A DNA stretch of 64,000 nt from a virus. How positions within the stretch are numbered: position 1 is the first letter of the stretch; every line of letters starts with the position of its first letter. The position numbers were made by a program, and so were the translations under genes. Shown piece after piece: positions 19,216-28,203 of this stretch. The notes beneath the pieces are model-generated. The model was not told the origin of the DNA and did no database searches. It saw only the letters and a program-made list of their open reading frames with translations. The DNA lies in the IMG/VR virus record IMGVR_UViG_3300020154_000003, positions 62,001-126,000 of that record, one strand, 5' to 3'.

Positions 19216-21378
19216 TTACTTTATATTAAATTTTTTCAAGAAATCTTTGTTGTTCTTAATCTCTTCGTTGATCATTGCATCAATTCTCTTTGAAAGATTT
19301 GATTTTGAACTTTCACTCAACGAAGGCTTTCTCAAACCTAAACGCTCTTGAATTTTTGTCTTAATGATCGACTTCAATTTGTTAACACTTTCAGAAACTT
19401 CTTCTTTTTTTTCTTCCTTTTTGTCTTCTTTCTTATCTTCTTTCTTTATAAGTGAATCACCAGCAGGAGCGAATTTAATTTCGTTCTTTTTAGGTTCTTC
19501 AACTACTTCTTCAGCGACAACTTTAGGTTCTTTTGAAGCGTATTTCTTGGGTTTAACTGAGAAAGTGTCAACACTTTCAGCCAAAGTTCCAAAACCACAT
19601 TCAACAACACCTTCTTTAACTTCTGGTGACCAGAATTCAGCGATTGCTTTAACGTCAGCTTGTGACAAGTCACCGCATTCATTTGCATATCCGCTAACCA
19701 ATGAAACCATTTCCATAATAGAAACTTCATTAACATTTTCAGCATCGTAACCTCTTTCTGCCATGTAACCTTTAAAAGGTTTCACTTCAGTTTCGCCACC
19801 TTCTTCGCCATTCACCATGTCTGAAAGATGTGCGTTGATAGCTTCTTCAATTTCCTTGTCATCAGGTTCGCCTTCAGCACCAGCTTCTTCACTACCTTCA
19901 GCACCACTGAAATCAGGAGCACTTGAAGCTTCTGGTTCAGCACCACCATCAACAGGTTCAGCAGATTCAGGAGAACCGTTAGATTCTTCACCTTCAGCGT
20001 CAGCTTTCAATATGATATTTGCAAGTTCTTTTCTGAAATCAGAATCGAGTTCAGGAATTTTTGCATCGAATGATTTCAACAATGCTTTCAAGAAACCGCC
20101 AGCCATTTCAGGAGTCAACTCAGTAGTTCTTACTTTTTGACCTGTCTTACCAACTAATTTCTCAACATCTTTTACTGCAGCGTCATCGCCAATTGCAGCA
20201 TTTGCAGTTCCGCTTGCAGGAGCATCATCGATAGGAGCAGCTTCTGCGCCAGCATCTGCAACAGGTGCTTCAGCACCGCCTTGAGCAGCACCATCAACAT
20301 CTGAAGAAGTGATGTCCAAGTTATCCAAAGCTTGAGCAGCAGCGTCTAAGCTTGCATCTTCATCACCAGCAGCAGGTACTGCATCAGATGCAGCAGGGGT
20401 TGGAGCCTGAGTTTCAGGTGCGCTTTGTGCAGGAGCAGCATCAGCCACAGGAAGTTCTTCTTCTTGTCCGAAAGCTTCCGCAATCTGAACAGTTTTAACG
20501 CTTGCGTTAATTTGAGAATCTGCAGTAGCTAAAGGCGATGGTTGGCTATGACCAGCATCAGCTTTAGATTTTGCGTTAGTATCGTTTATAGGAGCCGTAG
20601 CTTTTTCTTTTCCAGTAGTTTTGTTAGCCACTACATCAGAATCCTTAATTTCAGAATCTTCAGTTGAAGGAGCAGCAGGAGTTTTCAAACCTGCGTCAGC
20701 CTTTGTCTTTGCAGTAGCATCATTAACAGGTGCCTGAGGTTTTTCTTTACCGCCTTGTTTGTTAGCAACCATGTCACCGTCAGCAATTTCAGAATCGGCA
20801 GTTGCCAATGCTTCACTTTCAGCGATTTTCTTTGTAGGGGTAGATACTGATCTCTCAGAATCTGCAGTTGCTAATGGAGAAGGTTGGCTAGTTCCTTTGT
20901 CTGCTTTTGATTTTGCGTTGCCATCGTTGACTGGTGCTTGAGGGGCACCTTTGCCTCCTGTTTTGTCTGATACGATGTCAGAATCTTTTATTTCAGAATC
21001 AGCAGTTGCAAGTGCTGCTTGTTCGTTCAACGTTTTTGCGGGGTTGAATTTTCTATCTAAACTTTCGTTAATGTTTTGAATGTAGAAGTTTCTAGTTTTA
21101 ACCGCTTCAGACAAACTTGCATATTTGTACTTAAGCTTGTTTTCCAATCCACCAATATATGTGAAATTTTCAACACCAATGTTATCACCTTTAACGTTTG
21201 ATGACTTTATGTAAAAGCTATCATTCTCTTTTATGATACCTAATGCTGACCCATCGTTTGCTCTTGCGTATTCGATAAGAGTTGCATTTTCCAAAGAACC
21301 TGATTTTGAAGGAGATTCGACATTACCTAGTTCTCTTAGTCTCTTATAAAAATTTTCTTGATTTGAAAATTGTCTCAT
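19216..21378 (-). CDS. Ala/Glu-rich repeat protein of the head region, 720 aa
   Basis: After an ordered N-terminal 100 residues, positions about 120-310 hold imperfect repeats of roughly 50 residues. Each has the pattern ATADSEIKDSD, then GGK...PQAPVND, then AKSKADAG. Next come a low-complexity Ala/Pro/Asp region, an acidic region (about 470-540) and a Lys/Glu-rich tail. The composition suggests a disordered, highly expressed particle or core protein. The late-type promoter and its own terminator make it a single-gene unit. Function is unknown; the repeats probably grew by tandem duplication. Confidence 0.7.
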   Translation of the reverse strand: MRQFSNQENFYKRLRELGNVESPSKSGSLENATLIEYARANDGSALGIIKENDSFYIKSSNVKGDNIGVENFTYIGGLENKLKYKYASLSEAVKTRNFYIQNINESLDRKFNPAKTLNEQAALATADSEIKDSDIVSDKTGGKGAPQAPVNDGNAKSKADKGTSQPSPLATADSERSVSTPTKKIAESEALATADSEIADGDMVANKQGGKEKPQAPVNDATAKTKADAGLKTPAAPSTEDSEIKDSDVVANKTTGKEKATAPINDTNAKSKADAGHSQPSPLATADSQINASVKTVQIAEAFGQEEELPVADAAPAQSAPETQAPTPAASDAVPAAGDEDASLDAAAQALDNLDITSSDVDGAAQGGAEAPVADAGAEAAPIDDAPASGTANAAIGDDAAVKDVEKLVGKTGQKVRTTELTPEMAGGFLKALLKSFDAKIPELDSDFRKELANIILKADAEGEESNGSPESAEPVDGGAEPEASSAPDFSGAEGSEEAGAEGEPDDKEIEEAINAHLSDMVNGEEGGETEVKPFKGYMAERGYDAENVNEVSIMEMVSLVSGYANECGDLSQADVKAIAEFWSPEVKEGVVECGFGTLAESVDTFSVKPKKYASKEPKVVAEEVVEEPKKNEIKFAPAGDSLIKKEDKKEDKKEEKKEEVSESVNKLKSIIKTKIQERLGLRKPSLSESSKSNLSKRIDAMINEEIKNNKDFLKKFNIK

Positions 21379-21429
21379 TGTATAGTGTGTTAATTTAATT
21401 ATTCGTATAAGTTTATTTAAACTTTTTTT

Positions 21430-21437
21430 ATAAATAC
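21430..21437 (-). promoter_or_regulatory. Late-type promoter motif GTATTTAT
   Basis: Coding-strand GAGTATTTATA lies 51 bases before the repeat protein start, the longest spacing seen in the window. Confidence 0.5.
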
Positions 21438-21518
21438 TCTTTTTAGGTTGAAAAATACACTTTCTTACAAATTTTTATAACATTTCCGCAGATTTTACGT
21501 ATATTTTAAAAAAAGTTT

Positions 21519-21866
21519 ATGAAAACACTGTTTATAGTAGTCATATCCATGTTCATGGCGATAGCGTCATTTGGCCAGACTGCATCCTATTATGTCGCCT
21601 ACGTAAAAGATACCAACTGTGGGACTACTATAATCTTGGAAAATGCCAAGCGAGTTCGTACCCAAAAAGTCGCAAATTTCCTTGAAAAGTACCCTGTGCT
21701 GACCTTAATTAAGGATTTTGACAAAGCCAAGAAATACTCCTTGATTAATTCGCACTTGGTAAAAGGACTTCCAGAAGAAAAAGGGAACAACATCATTTTT
21801 TATCTTATCAACGGCCAAAAATACGTTGTGAAAGGTAAAAAAAGAGTGACTTTTAGTTCACTTTAA
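21519..21866 (+). CDS. Small exported protein, 115 aa
   Basis: MKTLFIVVISMFMAIASFGQ is a clear signal peptide, probably cut after Ala or Gly near residue 19, leaving a basic mature domain of about 95 residues. An upstream TATATTTT with flanking AT resembles a Bacteroidota minus-7 element, so it may be early, unlike its minus-strand neighbours. It overlaps the convergent OmpA-like gene by 14 bases. Family unknown. Confidence 0.65.
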   Translation: MKTLFIVVISMFMAIASFGQTASYYVAYVKDTNCGTTIILENAKRVRTQKVANFLEKYPVLTLIKDFDKAKKYSLINSHLVKGLPEEKGNNIIFYLINGQKYVVKGKKRVTFSSL

Positions 21867-23076
21867 ACTGTACTGGACATTTGCTGACATCAGCAGGTTT
21901 GTTGCTGCCTTTCTCAACGTTCAACTTGATACCCATATCCTTTACTTTAAGAAAAATGTATCGGTAAGAAGGAACATCTTCAGTTTCGGTCTCAACAATT
22001 CTACCCTTAATTACAACATTCACATACTGGTACTGATCATATTCCTCTAAGTTTTCCAGAGGGGCTTCCTGAGCGTTAGATTTCCACAAGGAGGCATCAA
22101 TACCTCTTTGTTGGTAACTAGCTACTGCTTGCGGATCGACTTCATACGGGCTTTTAGGGCCAGAAGTTCCATCACCGTTTTGGCCTGCCACATTTATCTT
22201 AATCTTTTCAGCCGTAATCGCTCCCTTTTTATTTACTCCCTGACCACCAAGGTCTTGTTCCATACCGTTAATTAAGCTTACGATGGTCTCTGCTCTTTTT
22301 TGAGAAGATTGCTGCCATGTCATACCTTCAAATTCCCCTCTGTTTCTTAGGGTTGATGAAGATGCTTCAATGATTACACTATCCACTTCGGTGAACATAT
22401 TCATCATTTCTTGAACTTGTGCTTTAACTTGTTCAGGGCTTTCTAATTGTGCCGAGTTAGGCTTAAATGTACGCTTCAATGGAACTGACATTGTACTGAT
22501 CACAGTATCTACTCTGATCACTTGCTGTGAATTCTGATCGAATTGTATAGCGTTAGGATTGTTATCTTGATTCTTCTGCCATCCACCGATACTTGCATAG
22601 TTGAATTTATCAACATCCTCAAGACTCTTTATTTTACTTTTAATACCATTAAGTATATTCTGTTTCTGTTCTGGCGATAGCTTGTTATAAGCATTTAAAC
22701 TACCTTCAAGCCCGTTCTTTTTCATTACTCGAATAAGTCTGTTCTCAATTTTTGCCAATGGAATGTCACCATCAGTTTGTTGTCCAGATACTTGTTCAAT
22801 TTTTTCTTTAGGAACACCAGCAGCCATAAGTTGCTGCGCATTTACGTTGTTCGCCAGAAGGGTAGAGATCACTGCAGCAGTTAATAAACCTTTGGTCGCA
22901 TAACTTTTAATCGTATCAACAATACCTTCCTCAATAAGAGCAGCTTCGTTTAGCGAACTTCTCTTTTTTCTGATTTCCTCCATTATTTGGGTACAAACAA
23001 GCTTTTCCTTTTTCTTGGATTCGACTAACGCTTTGAATTGACTTTCAGTAATGTAATAGGTTCTATTTGTACTCAT
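21853..23076 (-). CDS. OmpA-like domain protein, 407 aa
   Basis: Residues about 45-85 contain a hydrophobic stretch (GLLTAAVISTLLANN). Residues about 205-300 resemble an OmpA/MotB peptidoglycan-binding fold, with FKPNSAQL, VIIEASSSTLR and SSQKRAETIVSLI in family order. The Asp and Arg that bind diaminopimelate are not certain. It follows a nucleotidyltransferase-like gene with no gap. A wall-anchoring or virion role is inferred. Confidence 0.65.
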   Translation of the reverse strand: MSTNRTYYITESQFKALVESKKKEKLVCTQIMEEIRKKRSSLNEAALIEEGIVDTIKSYATKGLLTAAVISTLLANNVNAQQLMAAGVPKEKIEQVSGQQTDGDIPLAKIENRLIRVMKKNGLEGSLNAYNKLSPEQKQNILNGIKSKIKSLEDVDKFNYASIGGWQKNQDNNPNAIQFDQNSQQVIRVDTVISTMSVPLKRTFKPNSAQLESPEQVKAQVQEMMNMFTEVDSVIIEASSSTLRNRGEFEGMTWQQSSQKRAETIVSLINGMEQDLGGQGVNKKGAITAEKIKINVAGQNGDGTSGPKSPYEVDPQAVASYQQRGIDASLWKSNAQEAPLENLEEYDQYQYVNVVIKGRIVETETEDVPSYRYIFLKVKDMGIKLNVEKGSNKPADVSKCPVQFKVN

Positions 23077-23931
23077 TTATTTTTCTGTTTTAATTTCATC
23101 TGATGATACTGTACGATCAAAACTATCATTCTTAAGATTTGATAACTTATCTAAGTACCCTGTATTTCTTAATATTTTAAATGCTAAATTTTCTGGAGAA
23201 AACTCACCTTCTTTATATAGGCCAGCTTGTCTCATTTTTTTTATCTTCTCTTTGATCATTGTTGCCTTGTTTGCAACATCTTCACCCTTGTTAAACTCGT
23301 CAACCAAAGTGTCGATTCTATTCATAATATCTGCGGCTTTTAGTTGAACTGCAGATTCATCAATATTTATGAACTTCTTTATTGGCTTTCTAACCCAATC
23401 GTTATTCATTAATGAGTAAATACCTAATGATGCGTTCGGTTCTTCAGTACTTTGAACGTAGCATTCAACAGTATGGTCATCGATTGAAATGTCGTGCTGT
23501 ATTCCCCACAACTCTTTCTTTGCTTTAAAAAACTCACCAATGATTTCAGGTTCAGCCTTGATTTGTGAAAAATTCAATACAATGTGTAGGTCTATGTCTG
23601 AATAGGGTGAATAATTATAATTTGCGTTACTGCCAAGAACGACTATATCACTAAACTTTTTATCTTCAACTTTACAAAATTTAATAAATTCAACTGCGAT
23701 CTTCAGTAGCTTCTGCCTGATGTCCTCTTTTAATTTGTCGTTTTTATCCCAAAGCACTGGATTTAGGTCATCATTCAACTTTATTGAAGACATATCAATC
23801 TCTTCAGGTTCAATAACTTCTTGCAAAACTTGCTTTATTGAAGCATTGTTCCAGTACTTACCACACCAATTTCTCGGATTTTTGATACTAGTTTTATCCT
23901 TTTTATCAATGTTTTCAGCCTTTTTTGCCAT
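23077..23931 (-). CDS. Nucleotidyltransferase-fold protein, 284 aa
   Basis: The pol-beta-type signature is visible near residue 100: VVLGSNANYNYSPYSDIDLH, with Gly-Ser and Asp-x-Asp, and a further acidic strand at HTVECYV. Such enzymes move nucleotides onto RNA, DNA, proteins or small molecules; the substrate cannot be read. It is fused end to end with the OmpA-like gene. Three late-type motifs lie upstream. Confidence 0.75.
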   Translation of the reverse strand: MAKKAENIDKKDKTSIKNPRNWCGKYWNNASIKQVLQEVIEPEEIDMSSIKLNDDLNPVLWDKNDKLKEDIRQKLLKIAVEFIKFCKVEDKKFSDIVVLGSNANYNYSPYSDIDLHIVLNFSQIKAEPEIIGEFFKAKKELWGIQHDISIDDHTVECYVQSTEEPNASLGIYSLMNNDWVRKPIKKFINIDESAVQLKAADIMNRIDTLVDEFNKGEDVANKATMIKEKIKKMRQAGLYKEGEFSPENLAFKILRNTGYLDKLSNLKNDSFDRTVSSDEIKTEK

Positions 23932-23956
23932 GAGTGATCAATAAATATAGTTTTTT

Positions 23957-23964
23957 ATAAATAC
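23957..23964 (-). promoter_or_regulatory. Late-type promoter motif GTATTTAT
   Basis: Coding-strand TGTATTTATA lies 25 bases before the nucleotidyltransferase-like gene. An inexact copy (ATATTTAT) follows at 23941-23948. Confidence 0.5.
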
Positions 23965-23975
23965 AGAAATTTCCA

Positions 23976-23983
23976 ATAAATAC
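23976..23983 (-). promoter_or_regulatory. Second late-type motif GTATTTAT
   Basis: A further minus-strand copy 44 bases before the same gene, in the divergent promoter region. Confidence 0.4.
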
Positions 23984-23995
23984 CATTTCAATTTA

Positions 23996-24003
23996 GTATT
24001 TAT
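23996..24003 (+). promoter_or_regulatory. Late-type promoter motif GTATTTAT
   Basis: AGTATTTATG lies 14 bases before the fibre gene on the plus strand. Confidence 0.5.
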
Positions 24004-24017
24004 GAAAAAAAGAAGAA

Positions 24018-25904
24018 ATGATGGATTTAAATTGTCTTAACACAATTATTACTGATAACTTGGCTGTTCACATCGATTTAACCAGCTTAAAATCATGGAA
24101 TTTGAATACTGGTTACACATCGGTTAGCTTAAATAAATGGGCAGGTGCTGTTTCAGACAATATATTTCTATACGATTTCGGGTTAACAGCATTCGACAAC
24201 GGAAGAGTTGATCACATGCATGATACCTTAACCATTACTCCTAGTGATAATAAAGTAACATTATACCGTATCGGGTATAATAACAGTACTGGCGGTACTT
24301 TCTATACCCCATCGGGTATAACTGCAGTGACTGCGCTCACGGCAACAACGGTCGGTAACTACTTCCAACTTAATGGGGATTACTTACAAGGCTTCTTTAA
24401 ATTGAAAGACTATAACTACGAATTGATTCCAGCACGTTATGGTAAAGGTATTACCATTGAAACTCTTATCAATATTAGTGAGGATTCCTTCAATGACGGA
24501 TATTTCTATTTGATGGGTGCAAGAGCAGAAAGTAAGTACATTCCACCTTTCTCAGGAGAATCATCAGTGTTTAGTAGTGGTTATACCGAAGCTAACGGTA
24601 AACATGTAATTGAGAAGGCAAAGATTGTTTTCAGTGGCGTGACAACTAGCGAAGGTCATTACTTAAATAATTATGTCGAGACTGAAGTACTAAAAACAAG
24701 TATCAATAGCGAAAAATACTTCGACACTCTTTGGGTAGAAAATGACGACAACGGTATCAACAATAACGTAATTGGATTTTTCATCTCATCCGATCAAAGA
24801 ATTGGATTCACACGAATCAACAATCAAGGATTGATTGAAACTCAATCATCTGACAATTTGCTTTCGACTGGATGGACACTCATAACTATTGTCTTCAAAC
24901 CATATGAAATTATTACTGATACTGAAGTTCTAAAATGTACTCCAAGCAGAAAGGGTGATTTCACAATTTATGTGAACGGTAGAAGATTTTGGAAGATAGA
25001 AGATTTTGATGAATACTATTTCAAAGGTTTCAAAACACAAAAAGAAAAACAATTAGGTGTTCCATATAATATTAGTTGGGGTGGTGGTAGTTTCGGATTG
25101 AGACATTCACATCATTATGATCTCAACACAAGAACTATATTCAATGGAAATAGTGAATTAAGCGTTGGAACTGGCTTCACATTTATCAATAACCCGAATC
25201 CTATTGATAGCTGCGAATTACCTAATGTAAGTGGATTCACACAGTACGTAGTGGTAACTGGCGACAACACAACCTTCACTGTTGCTGACGAGTGTGGTAC
25301 TGGTACGACTGGTCAGACTGTTTTGAAAATTCACAATACGGGCACTACAACTGGATTGACAACTAACGAATACTATCTCCAATTCAATGAAGAATATGAG
25401 TTACTGAGTAATCGCGACTATATCTTTACAGTTCAAGTTTATGATGCTGGTATATTCACAAATAACGATGGTGTGATTGGACTGTTCTTCTCAGGCAGCA
25501 CAGGAATAACCGTTGTTGAAGCAATTAACTACAATCAAATTGGTTATGCTGTGAATACATGGAACCAACTTCGATATAAAATAAGAACTACTGAAAATAC
25601 TGGTCTATCAACAGTTAAGGTTGGTCTATATATGAAATCAGCATATGAATTGAGTGATAATTTCCTTCTTTATTTTAATGAATTCAGTTTTGTTGGCCCT
25701 GACAAACTTACCCACGATATAATTAAGGATGATCAGACAATTGAAAATACGTATTCACAATCATTTGTCGGTAGCATCCAGAAGTTAAGAATATACGACA
25801 CCGCATTCAATTCACAGATGGTATTGCACAATGCTTCAATAGAAAGTAGAACTGCAGGTTATAATATGGTTGTTAATAGAGGTGGTAGAATAATTAATGG
25901 ATGA
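24018..25904 (+). CDS. Lectin-like tail fibre or surface protein, 628 aa
   Basis: A beta-rich protein with two concanavalin/LamG-like regions. Residues about 120-365 contain GITIETLINISEDSF and DFTIYVNGRRFWKI, then GGGSFGLRHSHHYDLN. A second beta-sandwich (about 400-560) has YVVVTGDNTTF and LQFNEEYELLSN. The end SIQKLRIYDTAFNSQMV is typical of LamG domains. Such proteins bind surface glycans, so a fibre or adhesin is likely. Start is ATG-ATG at 24018. The 3' end overlaps the next gene by 8 bases. Confidence 0.75.
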   Translation: MMDLNCLNTIITDNLAVHIDLTSLKSWNLNTGYTSVSLNKWAGAVSDNIFLYDFGLTAFDNGRVDHMHDTLTITPSDNKVTLYRIGYNNSTGGTFYTPSGITAVTALTATTVGNYFQLNGDYLQGFFKLKDYNYELIPARYGKGITIETLINISEDSFNDGYFYLMGARAESKYIPPFSGESSVFSSGYTEANGKHVIEKAKIVFSGVTTSEGHYLNNYVETEVLKTSINSEKYFDTLWVENDDNGINNNVIGFFISSDQRIGFTRINNQGLIETQSSDNLLSTGWTLITIVFKPYEIITDTEVLKCTPSRKGDFTIYVNGRRFWKIEDFDEYYFKGFKTQKEKQLGVPYNISWGGGSFGLRHSHHYDLNTRTIFNGNSELSVGTGFTFINNPNPIDSCELPNVSGFTQYVVVTGDNTTFTVADECGTGTTGQTVLKIHNTGTTTGLTTNEYYLQFNEEYELLSNRDYIFTVQVYDAGIFTNNDGVIGLFFSGSTGITVVEAINYNQIGYAVNTWNQLRYKIRTTENTGLSTVKVGLYMKSAYELSDNFLLYFNEFSFVGPDKLTHDIIKDDQTIENTYSQSFVGSIQKLRIYDTAFNSQMVLHNASIESRTAGYNMVVNRGGRIING

Positions 25905-26103
25905 GTTTAATGAAATTGTGAATGGGTGGAAGAATTACATATTCAAAACCCCTGAAACAGAAGAGTTAGCTAAGAAAAGATTGCGAAGCTGTCTTATGTG
26001 TAGACACTATATGAATGCATCAAAGCGATGTAGATTATGTGGTTGCCCTGTCGCAGCAGCAGTTAGATCAATTCCTAAAAAATGTCCCGTAGGTAAGTGG
26101 TGA
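25897..26103 (+). CDS. Small Cys-cluster protein, 68 aa
   Basis: A cluster CLMCRHY...CRLCGC...CPVGKW (residues 34-66) probably binds zinc. It overlaps the fibre gene stop. Similar Cys-rich small proteins accompany structural genes in related phages. No specific role can be given. Confidence 0.6.
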   Translation: MDEFNEIVNGWKNYIFKTPETEELAKKRLRSCLMCRHYMNASKRCRLCGCPVAAAVRSIPKKCPVGKW

Positions 26104-26763
26104 TTAGTCTCTAAATCCAAGTATATTCAATAAAAATTTCTTTCTAAAAACTGGAATGTTTGTTTCCTTAAGTGGATACATTTCTTTGAATATTACGTCA
26201 AATACATTTTTCTTAAATCTAGCATCATAGTAGTCAGTTAAATCAGCCTTATAGGTTTTTAAAACGAAGTGCGGATGTGGATGTATTTTTCTAATCACCT
26301 CATAATACAAAATCTTTTCCTTGTTGTTGTCATACTTTAAAATTATGAAACCAGTATATGGATTAAAAATTTCGACCTTACATCCTGAGATAATAATGTT
26401 ATTATTGACTTCTTCTAGTAAGCCACTGAATTTCATATATAGATCAACTAGAATTTCCTTCGAGAATTGTGCGATTGCTTTGATTTCATTAAGGGATTTA
26501 TCGTCAACCAGAGACTGCGTTACAGCTTGCATATTTTTTAGATCGAAACCAACAACGCTAGTTTTTGATTCTTCCATCTTCTTAGTGTTACTCAAAAATT
26601 CATTAACGATTTTTATTTTATCGATAATGTCAGTCAAGTAAGGATAAATTTTTTTCTGATCTAAGTAATTGGTGCTTGCCTGATCATATGCTAAAAGCAA
26701 GTATTTTTTATATTCAAAATCTATGGGGTCACTGGTCAGCCAATTATTGTCAAGTTTCTGCAT
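26104..26763 (-). CDS. Hypothetical protein, 219 aa
   Basis: The first half is helical and the second half beta-rich with many Tyr and Lys. No motif is recognised. A late-type motif lies 4 bases before its ATG, and the stop is directly beside that of the convergent Cys-cluster gene. Confidence 0.6.
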   Translation of the reverse strand: MQKLDNNWLTSDPIDFEYKKYLLLAYDQASTNYLDQKKIYPYLTDIIDKIKIVNEFLSNTKKMEESKTSVVGFDLKNMQAVTQSLVDDKSLNEIKAIAQFSKEILVDLYMKFSGLLEEVNNNIIISGCKVEIFNPYTGFIILKYDNNKEKILYYEVIRKIHPHPHFVLKTYKADLTDYYDARFKKNVFDVIFKEMYPLKETNIPVFRKKFLLNILGFRD

Positions 26764-26767
26764 GTAT

Positions 26768-26775
26768 ATAAATAC
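26768..26775 (-). promoter_or_regulatory. Late-type promoter motif GTATTTAT
   Basis: Coding-strand AAGTATTTATATAC lies 4 bases before the ATG of the 219-residue gene. Confidence 0.5.
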
Positions 26776-26848
26776 TTACATAAAAATGACAATAATTTAA
26801 CTTATTCACAAATAATGCGTATAATTGTAATATATACAAAATGCTCTT

Positions 26849-27109
26849 ATGGAAGTTGAAGTGTTGAACGCATTTGTTACCAAATGGAATGATACCACGG
26901 TAATATGTTACATGGTTGAGGAAGAGTCACTTAGAGAGTTCAATAGGACACCATTATTTGCTGATTATAAGCTATTTAAAGGTAAGGAAGTAACGTTCGA
27001 AGTGAACATCCAGCCCGGAGAAATGAAAGTGCTATGTAAGGAGAAAGGAACTAAGAAAATAGTTCAAAAGAAACGGTACTGGCTTTGGAAGCTTAAAAAT
27101 ATGTTTTAG
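26849..27109 (+). CDS. Hypothetical protein, 86 aa
   Basis: A small mixed protein with a basic C-terminus rich in Lys and Trp. It ends TAG-TAA, a double stop, and the next bases begin the minus-strand tRNA cluster. No family is recognised. Confidence 0.55.
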   Translation: MEVEVLNAFVTKWNDTTVICYMVEEESLREFNRTPLFADYKLFKGKEVTFEVNIQPGEMKVLCKEKGTKKIVQKKRYWLWKLKNMF

Positions 27110-27110
27110 T

Positions 27111-27180
27111 AACCATGATTGGAATCGAACCAATATCCTTCGAGTCAGAGTCGAAAATAATAACCGTTATACTACATGGT
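27111..27180 (-). tRNA. tRNA-Gln(CTG)
   Basis: The cloverleaf has anticodon loop CTCTGAC on stem TTCGA/TCGAA, T-loop TTCGATT and acceptor ACCATG/CATGGT. The innermost acceptor pair is a mismatch. It reads CAG. Confidence 0.8.
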
Positions 27181-27182
27181 AG

Positions 27183-27255
27183 TTTTCCTGTCAGGATTCG
27201 AACCTGAACTGAGTAATCCAAAGTTACTCGTGCTGAACCGTTACACTACAGGAAA
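27183..27255 (-). tRNA. tRNA-Gln(TTG)
   Basis: Acceptor TTTCCTG/CAGGAAA is perfect; the anticodon loop is CTTTGGA on AGTAA/TTACT. It reads CAA. Confidence 0.88.
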
Positions 27256-27258
27256 ATA

Positions 27259-27334
27259 TGGGGCGATGAGTAGGAGTCGAACCTACATCTGCCCGCCTCA
27301 ATGCAGGCCGTGTTACCACAACACTTCCCTCGCC
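27259..27334 (-). tRNA. tRNA-like gene with an 8-base anticodon loop
   Basis: Acceptor GCGAGGG/TCATCGC has one mismatch. It has a G at -1, C73 and an encoded CCA, which are histidine-type identity elements. The D-stem is GTGT/ACAC and the T-arm is normal. The anticodon stem GCCTG/CGGGC closes an 8-base loop CATTGAGG, and bases 8-9 are AA instead of a U8. The isotype cannot be assigned; a tRNA-His(GTG) exists separately at 27602. Confidence 0.55.
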
Positions 27335-27336
27335 AT

Positions 27337-27519
27337 TTAACTTACAAACTTGAATTTCTTCATGAAATCACTTTGAGTAAACCATTGTTTACAATTAATT
27401 CCTTCTTTAGTTCGGGCAGTACGAGTGACTTCAATTGAGTTACTTGTCTTACCAGTAATTTTTTCAATTACTTTTCCATCCAATACGGAATCACCAATTT
27501 TTATTTCTTCGAAACTCAT
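27337..27519 (-). CDS. Small hypothetical protein, 60 aa
   Basis: The start MSFEEIKIGD lies 2 bases from the tRNA-Pro gene and the stop 2 bases from the irregular tRNA. A longer frame would read through the tRNA and is not credible. The sequence resembles a small beta-barrel with a basic C-terminus. Family unknown. Confidence 0.55.
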   Translation of the reverse strand: MSFEEIKIGDSVLDGKVIEKITGKTSNSIEVTRTARTKEGINCKQWFTQSDFMKKFKFVS

Positions 27520-27521
27520 AG

Positions 27522-27595
27522 TCGGGGCAGCAGGATTCGAACCTGCGATTTCTTGCTCCCAAAGCAAGCGCGATACCGGACTTCGCTATACCCCG
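27522..27595 (-). tRNA. tRNA-Pro(TGG)
   Basis: Acceptor CGGGGTA/TGCCCCG with the C1-G72 pair usual for bacterial proline tRNAs; loop TTTGGGA on CTTGC/GCAAG. Confidence 0.88.
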
Positions 27596-27601
27596 TGTTT
27601 G

Positions 27602-27677
27602 GGTGATTGAGGGGACTCGAACCCCCGTTCTTCAGAGCCACAATCTGACGCTTTCGGCCAACTAAGCTACAACCACC
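27602..27677 (-). tRNA. tRNA-His(GTG)
   Basis: Loop TTGTGGC on TCAGA/TCTGA; an extra 5' G pairs with the 3' C, as in histidine tRNAs. Confidence 0.88.
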
Positions 27678-27684
27678 ATGTATA

Positions 27685-28020
27685 TTAAAAATCAAAATTC
27701 TTTGTCAATCTTTTTAAAATATAATCTTTGACACAAGAAGCCAACACCTTACTTCTTTTATAACCTAAAACTTTTTTCGTGTAACTGCCAGTACCTTTGC
27801 AATCACTGCACTCAGGATCATAATTATTTCCGTAATCATAGTTCTCATTGCAGTAACACGTTTCATTTCTAGTTGTATCTTCTAAATTACCTCCACCACT
27901 ACTATTCTCACTAGAGAATGAAACCCAATCCACATAATCATCAGTACAATTGGTGACGATGCAGATGCTACCATAAGGGCTTTTAATTACGTTACCTGTT
28001 CTAAAGGGTGTCATGTTCAT
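27685..28020 (-). CDS. DnaJ-type zinc-finger-like protein, 111 aa
   Basis: The C-terminal half holds CYCN and CSDCKGTGSYTKK, the CxxCxGxG pattern of DnaJ-like cysteine-rich domains; only about one and a half repeats are present. The N-terminal half is a small beta domain. It lies inside the minus-strand tRNA cluster. The role is unknown. Confidence 0.6.
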   Translation of the reverse strand: MNMTPFRTGNVIKSPYGSICIVTNCTDDYVDWVSFSSENSSGGGNLEDTTRNETCYCNENYDYGNNYDPECSDCKGTGSYTKKVLGYKRSKVLASCVKDYILKRLTKNFDF

Positions 28021-28030
28021 TTTTATTTAA

Positions 28031-28063
28031 AAACTGGACATACTATCATAATGTGTCCAGTTT
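28031..28063 (-). other. Hairpin between tRNA-Pro and the zinc-finger gene
   Basis: AAACTGGACA / TGTCCAGTTT is a perfect 10-bp stem with a 13-base loop, adjacent to the tRNA 3' end. The U tract is short (UUU), so it may serve tRNA 3' processing or weak termination. Confidence 0.5.
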
Positions 28064-28064
28064 G

Positions 28065-28143
28065 TCGCGTAGGCAGGATTCGAACCTGCGCAAATCTCCT
28101 GTGTCCAAGACAGGCGGGAACGGCCAGACTTCCCCACTACACG
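28065..28143 (-). tRNA. tRNA-Pro(TGG), second copy
   Basis: Acceptor CGTGTAG/CTACGCG, again C1-G72; loop CTTGGAC on CCTGT/ACAGG. The sequence differs throughout from the copy at 27522, so it is not a recent duplication. Confidence 0.8.
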
Positions 28144-28154
28144 ATATAAACAAA

Positions 28155-28183
28155 AAAAACCCAAGCTTTTGGCTTGGGTTTTC
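28155..28183 (-). terminator. Intrinsic terminator of the tiny ORF cassette
   Basis: AAAACCCAAGC / GCTTGGGTTTT, 11 bp with a short loop, lies 21 bases downstream of the 32-residue frame and upstream of the tRNA-Pro gene. Confidence 0.75.
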
Positions 28184-28203
28184 TGTATTGTCCTAATTAT
28201 ATT

